Source: an uncultured Fretibacterium sp.
GTDB lineage: Bacteria; Synergistota; Synergistia; Synergistales; Aminobacteriaceae
Direction of reading: 5' to 3'
DNA length: 11,703 bases
Assembly: GCF_938030725.1 (NCBI RefSeq)
Contig: NZ_CALHIQ010000148.1
Coordinates: forward strand, 1 to 11,703
Made by a program: the position numbers and the translations under genes. This document shows positions 5,740 to 11,703 of this stretch, one piece after another. Every line of letters begins with the position of its first letter. Position 1 is the stretch's first letter. The notes beneath the pieces were generated by a model. The model saw nothing but the letters and a program-made list of their open reading frames with translations. It had not been told where the DNA came from and ran no database searches.

Positions 5740-6899
5740 GCGCGGCACGCTCCATCTTCGTGAGCTGCGGCGAGGTCAGCGGCGACGTCTACGCGGCGGT
5801 TTTCCTCCGCCGCCTGCAGGAGCGCGAGCCGGCGCTGACGGGACGAATCTGGGGCATGATGGGCCCCAGGGCCGAGGCCGCCTGTTCCGACCTGGGCCGC
5901 TGGCCCCACTGGAGCTACGAGGAATTGCAGATCATGGGCCTGGAGGAGGCGCTGCGGGCGCTGCCGCGCATCCTGAGGCTGCGGCACGCGATGGTCCGCG
6001 CCGTCATGGAGGCTCAGCCGGAGGCCGTCGTGCTGATCGACAGCCCCGACTACCACCTCCCGCTGGCCTCGGCCCTGCGGCGCGCCGGCTACGGCGGGCG
6101 CGTCGTCAGCCTGATCCCTCCCACCGTGTGGGCCTGGCGCAGCGGTCGGACAAAGGCCCTGAGGCGGGACTTCGACCTCTGCCTGCCCCTCTTTTCCTTT
6201 GAGGATCGCTTCCTCTCGGAGCGCGGGGTCCGTTCCCTCTGGCGGGCTCACCCGCTGGCGAGCGAGCTTCGCGGCTGCAGCGCGCCGGAGGAACTGACGC
6301 GGCGCATCGGCGGCGCACGGGCGATCGCCCTCATGCCGGGGAGCCGGCGCTACGACATCAAGCACCACCTGGACGTCCTGCTGGGCACGGCGCACATCCT
6401 GCGGGACGAGGGGTACCTTCCCGTCTTCTCCATCGCCCCGGGGCTTGCGGCGCCCCTGGCCGACGAGCTGCGGGAGCGGACGAGGGGCTTTGAGACGTGG
6501 GATGGAGAGGGGCGGGGGCTGCTGGTCGCCTGCCGCGCCGCAGTGGGGGTCAGCGGCACCGTGGCGGTGGAGGCGATGGCGCTGCGGCGTTTCATGGTCG
6601 TCATCTACAACGTGCGCCCCCTCACCCGCGTCCTCCTGAAGGCGCTGGTGCGCACGCCCTACATCTCGATCCCCAACTGCCTGACGGAGGCGCCGGTCTA
6701 CCCGGAGCTCCTGTGCGGCGACGCCGTGCCGGAGCGCATCGTGAGGGAGCTGCGCCGCTACCTGGAGGACCCCGTCCTGAGGGCGGAGGTCGATGGTCGC
6801 CTGGACCGCGGACGGGAGGCCATGGGGACGGAGGACGCGGCGGACTTTTGGGCGGAGTGCGTGCTGGGCCTGTGCGCGGGCCGGATTCTTAACGGTTGA
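5736..6899 (+). CDS. lpxB: Lipid-A-disaccharide synthase LpxB
   Basis: LpxB (GT19, GT-B fold) joins UDP-2,3-diacylglucosamine to lipid X, forming the beta-1',6-linked disaccharide at the inner-membrane surface. The ATG at 5736 overlaps the lpxI stop and has AGGGGA at 5723-5728; it yields 387 residues, close to the 382 of E. coli LpxB, whereas any longer start runs back through lpxI in another frame. The family motifs appear in order: SCGEVSGD (10-17), GMMGP (40-44), ELQIMGLEEAL (63-73), IDSPDYHL (101-108, with Asp102 at the position of the essential Asp), PPTVWAWRSGR (128-138), MPGSRR (200-205), GVSGTVAVEAMAL (271-283), and PYISIPNCLTEAPVYPELL (308-326). All key positions are kept, so this is the canonical enzyme among the three LpxB-like domains in the window. 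Confidence 0.95.
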   Translation: MSAARSIFVSCGEVSGDVYAAVFLRRLQEREPALTGRIWGMMGPRAEAACSDLGRWPHWSYEELQIMGLEEALRALPRILRLRHAMVRAVMEAQPEAVVLIDSPDYHLPLASALRRAGYGGRVVSLIPPTVWAWRSGRTKALRRDFDLCLPLFSFEDRFLSERGVRSLWRAHPLASELRGCSAPEELTRRIGGARAIALMPGSRRYDIKHHLDVLLGTAHILRDEGYLPVFSIAPGLAAPLADELRERTRGFETWDGEGRGLLVACRAAVGVSGTVAVEAMALRRFMVVIYNVRPLTRVLLKALVRTPYISIPNCLTEAPVYPELLCGDAVPERIVRELRRYLEDPVLRAEVDGRLDRGREAMGTEDAADFWAECVLGLCAGRILNG

Positions 6900-6915
6900 G
6901 AGAGGGGCTTTTCGT

Positions 6916-8055
6916 ATGCGAGTTTCCCTGTTGACGAACGGCCCCGGCGAGCTCTGGGGCTGGGTGCGGCCCGTGGCGATGGAACTTCGCCGGCGGGGGC
7001 ATTCCGTGTCCCTTTGGCTTCTGCCCTGCCCCTTCGCGTCGGGGCACGAGCGGGAGGCGGCGTCCCTGCTGGGCATCGATAAGCTGGAGGGGCCCAGTGG
7101 CGGCCCGGACCTCTGGCGGGCCATGGCCGATGAGCGCACGGAGTGCGTCATCCAGCTGGGCGGGGACATGATGTTCGGCGCGCGCATCGCGCGCTCAGCC
7201 CGTGCTCCGCTCCTCTGCTACACCTACGGTCCCAAGAAGGGGCTGAAGGGCGCGCGGGTCTTCACGGCCTTTCCCTCCCAGGCCCGCGCCATCCCCGGAG
7301 CCCGCGCCATCGGGGACCTCGTGAAGGACGCGCTTCTGCTGGATGCCGCTCAGCCTCCGGAGCGAGGCTGCCCGACGCTGCCTCAAGAGGCCCCCGGCAG
7401 GGAGTGGGCCCACCCAAAAGAAGGGTTCCGCGTGCTCTTCCTCCCCGGAAGCCGTCCCTCCATCCGCCACGCCGCCCTGCCCTGGCTTGCGGCCGCCCGA
7501 GCCGCCCTGCGCGTCCGGCTTCCGAGGGCCGAGGTGCGCACCCTCTTCCCTCCCTTCGTCCCGGAGGCAGAGCTGAGGGAGTGGGACGACGCGGGGCTGC
7601 GCCCCGTGCGGGCCCCAGCGGGCCTCGTCATGAGGGACGCGGACTTCGCCCTGACCCAGCCGGGCACCAACAACTTCGAGTTGATGCACTGCGGTGTCCC
7701 CTCGCTCGTGGTGGCGCCCGAAAGCTTCCTGGACCTCATCCCCATCGCGGGGTTGAGGGGCGTCCTGGCCTCGCTGCCGCTGGTGGGACGCGGGCTGCGC
7801 CGTGCCGCGGCGCAGCGGATTTTGAACCGCTGGAACGGCGTCATCGCCCTGCCGAACCGTCTGACGGACCGGCGCGTGATGGACGAGCTGTACGGTGACG
7901 TCACTCCGGAGCAGACCGCCTCCCGAATCGCGGAGGACCTGAGCGATGCCGGAGGACTGGCCCGCGCGCGGGAGGAGCTGCTGGCCCTGTCGGGGCAGAG
8001 CGGCGCGGCCGCCCGCCTGTGCGACGCCATCCCCGCAGAGGACGGCGCCGCATGA
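6916..8055 (+). CDS. LpxB-superfamily (GT-B fold) protein of unassigned function
   Basis: This 379-residue protein is related to LpxB but is clearly not a recent duplicate. It opens with RVSLLTNGPGELWGWVRPV (2-20), in place of the usual SGExSGD motif of LpxB, then LPCPFASGHE (36-45). The C-terminal half keeps the LpxB plan: FLPGSRPSIR (175-184), LTQPGTNNFELMHCGVP (246-262, the counterpart of SGTxxLE), and ALPNRLTDRRVMDELYGDVT with PEQ following (311-330), like the NxL...PEL ending of LpxB. It is probably a glycosyltransferase-like enzyme acting on a lipid A or related sugar-lipid intermediate; the substrate is unknown. The start at ATG 6916 is supported by GAGAGGGG (6900-6907), 8 bases upstream. 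This is the only junction in the operon with a real gap (16 bases) and its own ribosome binding site. Its stop overlaps the MsbA-like gene. Confidence 0.75.
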   Translation: MRVSLLTNGPGELWGWVRPVAMELRRRGHSVSLWLLPCPFASGHEREAASLLGIDKLEGPSGGPDLWRAMADERTECVIQLGGDMMFGARIARSARAPLLCYTYGPKKGLKGARVFTAFPSQARAIPGARAIGDLVKDALLLDAAQPPERGCPTLPQEAPGREWAHPKEGFRVLFLPGSRPSIRHAALPWLAAARAALRVRLPRAEVRTLFPPFVPEAELREWDDAGLRPVRAPAGLVMRDADFALTQPGTNNFELMHCGVPSLVVAPESFLDLIPIAGLRGVLASLPLVGRGLRRAAAQRILNRWNGVIALPNRLTDRRVMDELYGDVTPEQTASRIAEDLSDAGGLARAREELLALSGQSGAAARLCDAIPAEDGAA

Positions 8056-9842
8056 CGGGGCAGGACGCGCAGGGGGCCGCCCGACGGCTCATCGCCTGCG
8101 CCGCGCCCTACCGCCTGCGCCTCGCGGCGGGAGTGGCCTTCATGCTGGCCTCCTCCGGCCTGAACGTCCTGCCCCCCTGGCTCTTCAAGAGCGTGGTGGA
8201 CGACGTCCTGATCTCCCGAAGCGTCCTGAGCCTCAACCTCATCTGTCTGGCCGTCGTCGCCATCTTCGCCCTCAAGGCCGTGACGTCCTACTGGCAGCAG
8301 TACCTGATGAACGAGGTGGGGCAGAGCGTCGTGATGGACGTTCGAGTGGCGCTCTACGACCGGATGCAGCACATGGCGCTGCAGCGGATCGACGCCTCAC
8401 GGGTCGGGGAGCTGATGAGCCGTATCACGGGCGACGTGGCCACGCTGCAGAGCCTCGTCACCAACACCTTCGTGGATCTGGCCTTCAACGCCGTGACCTT
8501 TGCGGGGATGTTCGCCTTCATCCTCTACATCAACTGGCGCCTGACGCTCCTGATCGTGCTGGTGCTGCCCGTCGTGGCCTGGCTCCTGTCCTTCGCGGCC
8601 CGGAGGCTGCGCCGGGCGGGGCACCGGGTTCAGGAGCGGCTGGCGGACATCACCGCCATCGCCCAGGAGGCCTTTTCCGCCATCCGCGTGGTGCGCGCCT
8701 TTGCCACGGAGGAACAGGAGCTGAAGCGCTTTCGGGAGGGGAACCTCCAGAACTTTCAGGCGCTGCTCCACGCCGTGTCCATCCAGGCCCTGCTGGCCGG
8801 GGTCGTGGAGGTGTTCCTGATCTGCGCGCTGGCCGTGGTGTTCTGGTTCGGGGGACGAAGTGTCATCCATGGGTCCCTCACGCCCGGCGAACTCATCTCC
8901 TTCATCGGGTACATCGCCTTCATGGTCCAGCCGATCCGCACCGTCATGAGCCGCATGGGCGCCCTGCAGACCGGCCTCGCTGCCGCGGACCGCATCTTCG
9001 ACATGCTCCGGGCCCCCACGGAGGACACGTCCCGCTCCGTGGAGTTGCCGGGCCGGCTTCGTGGCGAGGTGGCCTTTGAGGACGTCCGCTTCGCCTACGC
9101 GGCGGGGCAGGAGGTGCTGCGCGGCATCCGCCTCACCGTCCGCCCGGGGGAGAAGGCGGCCCTCGTGGGGCCCACCGGCTCCGGAAAGTCCACGCTGGCG
9201 GACCTGATCCCCCGTTTTTACGACCCCACGTCGGGCCGCGTCCTGATCGACGGCCGGGACGTCCGCTCGCTTCGCCTGCCGGAGCTGCGGCGCCAGATCG
9301 GCATCGTGCCCCAGGACTGCGTCCTGATGAAGGGAAGCGTGGCCTTCAACATCGCCTACGGACTGGCGGAGGACGGGCCGGACCTGCTGAAGGACGAGGC
9401 GCTGATGCGGCGCGTGCGCGAGGCCGCGGGCGTCGCGAACATCGCGGACTTCATCGAGGGCCTCCCGGAGGGGTACGGCACGGAGGTGGGCGAGCGGGGC
9501 GTCACCCTCTCCGGCGGCCAGCGCCAGAGGATCGCCATCGCCCGCGCCGTCGTCCGCGACCCCAGCATCCTGATCCTGGACGAGGCCACCTCATCCCTGG
9601 ACCTGGCCGCAGAACGCCAGGTCCAGGAGGCCATGGATCGCGCCATGGCCGGCCGAACCTCCCTCATCATCGCCCATCGGCTCTCCACCGTGCAGGGCGC
9701 GGACCGCATTCTGGTGCTGAAGGACGGCCGCATCCTTCAGGAGGGCAGCCACGCCGCGCTGCTGCGAGAGGGCGGGCTCTACGCGGACCTCTATCGCCTG
9801 CAGTTCTCCTCTCGTGGGGCGGAGGGAGCCGGACGCCCGTGA
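8052..9842 (+). CDS. msbA: MsbA-type lipid A ABC flippase
   Basis: This 596-residue half-transporter has a six-helix membrane domain fused to an ATPase domain, the MsbA layout (E. coli MsbA is 582 residues). Hydrophobic helices lie at about 22-44, 60-80, 140-160, 162-182, 245-267 and 278-297. The ATPase domain (about 345-585) has every motif: Walker A GPTGSGKST (373-381), Q-loop Gln421, signature LSGGQ (486-490), Walker B ILILDE ending at Asp510-Glu511, and H-loop His542, so it should be active. Related half-transporters of other lipids or drugs cannot be told apart by motif, but its place between lpxB-like genes and lpxK makes lipid A or LPS-core flipping by far the likeliest job. ATG 8052 overlaps the previous stop by 4 bases, with GAGGAC at 8038-8043 as a possible ribosome binding site. 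Confidence 0.9.
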   Translation: MTGQDAQGAARRLIACAAPYRLRLAAGVAFMLASSGLNVLPPWLFKSVVDDVLISRSVLSLNLICLAVVAIFALKAVTSYWQQYLMNEVGQSVVMDVRVALYDRMQHMALQRIDASRVGELMSRITGDVATLQSLVTNTFVDLAFNAVTFAGMFAFILYINWRLTLLIVLVLPVVAWLLSFAARRLRRAGHRVQERLADITAIAQEAFSAIRVVRAFATEEQELKRFREGNLQNFQALLHAVSIQALLAGVVEVFLICALAVVFWFGGRSVIHGSLTPGELISFIGYIAFMVQPIRTVMSRMGALQTGLAAADRIFDMLRAPTEDTSRSVELPGRLRGEVAFEDVRFAYAAGQEVLRGIRLTVRPGEKAALVGPTGSGKSTLADLIPRFYDPTSGRVLIDGRDVRSLRLPELRRQIGIVPQDCVLMKGSVAFNIAYGLAEDGPDLLKDEALMRRVREAAGVANIADFIEGLPEGYGTEVGERGVTLSGGQRQRIAIARAVVRDPSILILDEATSSLDLAAERQVQEAMDRAMAGRTSLIIAHRLSTVQGADRILVLKDGRILQEGSHAALLREGGLYADLYRLQFSSRGAEGAGRP

Positions 9843-11703
9843 ACCGCGTCGTTCAAAGCTACATGGCCTGGGTGCGGGGCGAGCGTCGCGCGTCGCCATG
9901 GTGTCTCCTGGACCCGGCCGAATGGGCCGTCCGAGGGGCCGTAGCCTGTATCGACTTCCTGTACCGGCACGGCCTGAGGTACACGGAGGAGCCCCCCATC
10001 CCCTTCGTCAGCGTGGGGAACCTCACCTATGGGGGCACGAACAAGACCCCCTTCGTGGAGATGCTGGCCCGTGCCATGGCGGAGCGGGGCGTCCGACCGG
10101 GCATCGTGAGCCGCGGCTACTCGGGTGGGCGGACCCGAAGTCCCGTGGTGATCTTCGGCGGGGAGGGCAGCCGCGACGCCGTCGGCGACGAGCCGCTCCT
10201 GCTCTCCCGCCGCCTTCCGGAGGTCCCCGTGGCGGTGGCCCGGCGGCGCGCGCTGGGCATCCGAGCGCTTCGGGAGATGGGGGTGGAGCTGGCGATCGCG
10301 GACGACGCCTTTCAGCATCGCGCCCTGAGGCGGGACGCGGACATCGTCCTGATCGACGCCGCCTGCCCCTTCGGCAGCGGACGGCTGATCCCGTCGGGGA
10401 TCCTGAGGGAGCCCGTCAGAGCCCTAGCCAGAGCGCATCTGGTGGTGATCACCAAGGCGGACCAGGCGACGCCGGAGGCGCTCTCGAGGCTGCGGGAGAC
10501 GGTGGGACGCTTCGTCCCGCTGGAGCGCGTCTTCACCTCCCGCGTCGAGGTAGATCGCTGGGAGGCCTGGGCGCCGGACGCGGCGCGCCCGGCCCGCTGC
10601 GCCCCGCCGACGCCGGGGCTTCGCGTGCTGGCCTTCTCCGCCATCGGGAGCCCGGAGAGCTTCCGGCGGTCCCTGGCGGACGCGGGGCTCCTGACGGTGG
10701 GCGAACGCCGCTTTCGGGATCACCACCGTTACGGCCCCGGTGAGTTGGACGCCCTGTGCCGCACGGCCGAGGCCCTCGGCGCGGAGGCCATGGCCTGCAC
10801 CGAGAAGGACCTCTACAACCTTCCGGGCGGTTGGCGGCCCTCCCTGCCCCTTTTGATCCCCTGCGTGTCCGCTGTGCTGGATGAGCCGTCCCGATTCCTG
10901 GACGCGCTGACGGAAGCGCTGCGCCCGAGGATGGCCGTGGCCTCCAACGGGTATGGCGAGGACGCCATCGGCGTCCTGCTGGCACGGTGGCTGAGGGACC
11001 GCTTCCCCGCCGCGGAGGTGCTGGCCTTCCCGCTGGTGGGGCGCGGGGACGCCTACGCCGGAGCGGGCTTCCCCGTGGCCTCCGCGCCCTCCGTCACGCC
11101 GTCGGGGGGCGTGGTGAAGTACCACCTGAAGGACCTGTTGAGCGACATGCGGGCGGGCCTGCTGAGCCACGTCAGGGCGCAGTTGAGGGACTGGCAGGCG
11201 CTCGGAGGAACGATTCGGACGCCGGTCTGCGTGGGGGACGTCTACCTCCTCCTGCACGCGCTGTGGGGCAGCGGCGTCCGGCCGCTGTTCGTGGCCACGG
11301 CCAAGACGGTGCGGCTCAGCGGGCATTGGCGGCTGGAGCGCGCCCTGATCCGCCGCCTGGCCCTCCGCACCTGGACGCGGGATCCGGGGAGCGCGGAACA
11401 ACTGGTCCGGGCCGGGGCGAATGCCGTCTACGCGGGCAATCCCGTTATGGACCTGCTGGAGGATGGGGCCGTCAACCCGCCCCCCCTGCCGCCTGGTCCG
11501 GACGACGTTCCCCTCGTCCTGCTCCTGCCGGGCAGCCGGCTGAGGGCCTATCGGGACGTCAACCTGATCCTCGACGCTGCGGTGCGGCTCTCCGGGCTGC
11601 GGCGCTGCGCCTTTCGCATGGTGCTGGCGCCCACGCTCTCCCGCGAGAGGCTCGGCGCCTCCTGCGGGGGGGGGACCCTACGGGAGGACGAAGGGGGACC
11701 TGT
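9839..11703 (+). CDS. lpxK: LpxK tetraacyldisaccharide 4'-kinase fused to an LpxB-related domain (3' truncated)
   Basis: The frame starts at GTG 9839, overlapping the msbA stop (GTGA) with GGAGGGAG at 9821-9828, and is open to the window edge (621 codons). Residues 1-360 are LpxK, which adds the 4' phosphate to the lipid A disaccharide: a membrane-associated N-terminus (about 29-46), P-loop SVGNLTYGGTNKTP (58-71), VSRGYSGG (90-97), GDEPLLL (116-122), ADDAFQHRALRRDADIVLID (154-173), GRLIPSGILREP (181-192), DHHRYG (294-299) and TEKDLYNLP (321-329). From 365 a second domain begins with MAVASNGYGEDAIG, then AFPLVGRGDAY, PSGG (421-424), a TAKT segment, YAGNPVMDLL and LLLPGSR (561-567). This pattern matches the lipid-A-disaccharide synthase-related family (TIGR03492 type) known as separate proteins in cyanobacteria. 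I followed every codon across the joint and found no stop or frameshift. The P-loop has Asn68 where Gly is usual. The C-terminus is cut off by the window. Confidence 0.88.
   Translation, partial: MNRVVQSYMAWVRGERRASPWCLLDPAEWAVRGAVACIDFLYRHGLRYTEEPPIPFVSVGNLTYGGTNKTPFVEMLARAMAERGVRPGIVSRGYSGGRTRSPVVIFGGEGSRDAVGDEPLLLSRRLPEVPVAVARRRALGIRALREMGVELAIADDAFQHRALRRDADIVLIDAACPFGSGRLIPSGILREPVRALARAHLVVITKADQATPEALSRLRETVGRFVPLERVFTSRVEVDRWEAWAPDAARPARCAPPTPGLRVLAFSAIGSPESFRRSLADAGLLTVGERRFRDHHRYGPGELDALCRTAEALGAEAMACTEKDLYNLPGGWRPSLPLLIPCVSAVLDEPSRFLDALTEALRPRMAVASNGYGEDAIGVLLARWLRDRFPAAEVLAFPLVGRGDAYAGAGFPVASAPSVTPSGGVVKYHLKDLLSDMRAGLLSHVRAQLRDWQALGGTIRTPVCVGDVYLLLHALWGSGVRPLFVATAKTVRLSGHWRLERALIRRLALRTWTRDPGSAEQLVRAGANAVYAGNPVMDLLEDGAVNPPPLPPGPDDVPLVLLLPGSRLRAYRDVNLILDAAVRLSGLRRCAFRMVLAPTLSRERLGASCGGGTLREDEGGP

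Noticed and set aside
1..11703. tRNA or rRNA genes, CRISPR arrays, insertion sequences or phage genes
   Set aside because: I saw no regularly spaced direct repeats, no transposase or integrase motifs and no tRNA-like cloverleaf in the gaps; gaps between genes are short apart from 554-858 and 2404-2699.

Overview
The window is about 11.7 kb of GC-rich DNA from a diderm bacterium, with every credible gene on the + strand. The best guess is a member of the Synergistota. The reasons are the high GC content, the use of LpxI rather than LpxH in lipid A synthesis, an LpxK fused to a second LpxB-like domain, and an AAA-ATPase/PD-(D/E)XK protein of a kind I associate with that group. This assignment rests on recalled gene content, not on a search.

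Layout. (1) 2-553 is the 3' end of a DUF1703-type AAA-ATPase with a C-terminal PD-(D/E)XK nuclease-like domain. (2) 554-858 is non-coding and holds an AT-rich patch, a run of C/G-tract hairpins, a promoter candidate and a hairpin just before the next ribosome binding site. (3) 859-2403 encodes a secreted DUF4139 (MuiA-like) protein. (4) 2404-2699 is a structured leader: a consensus -10 box, a long hairpin with G-U pairs, a second hairpin ending in six T residues (terminator/attenuator candidate), then a near-perfect Shine-Dalgarno sequence that serves a 27-codon TTG-started ORF and not the annotatable gene. (5) 2700-11703 (running off the end) is a tightly packed lipid A operon: a membrane protein with a degenerate GGDEF domain, an LptF/LptG permease, LpxI, LpxB, a second LpxB-superfamily protein, an MsbA-type flippase, and an LpxK whose reading frame continues into a third LpxB-superfamily domain.

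How the genes work together. LpxI makes lipid X from UDP-2,3-diacylglucosamine, and LpxB joins lipid X to another UDP-diacylglucosamine to form the disaccharide. LpxK adds the 4' phosphate, MsbA flips the product across the inner membrane, and the LptF/G permease takes part in pulling LPS out towards the outer membrane. Five of the six junctions between genes from 2700 onward are 4-base ATGA/GTGA overlaps, so the cistrons are probably translationally coupled and made as a set.

The most notable features are the putative attenuator leader in front of the lipid A operon, the GGDEF-derived protein that has lost its catalytic motif but keeps an RxxD motif, and the presence of three different LpxB-like domains in one operon, one of them fused to LpxK.
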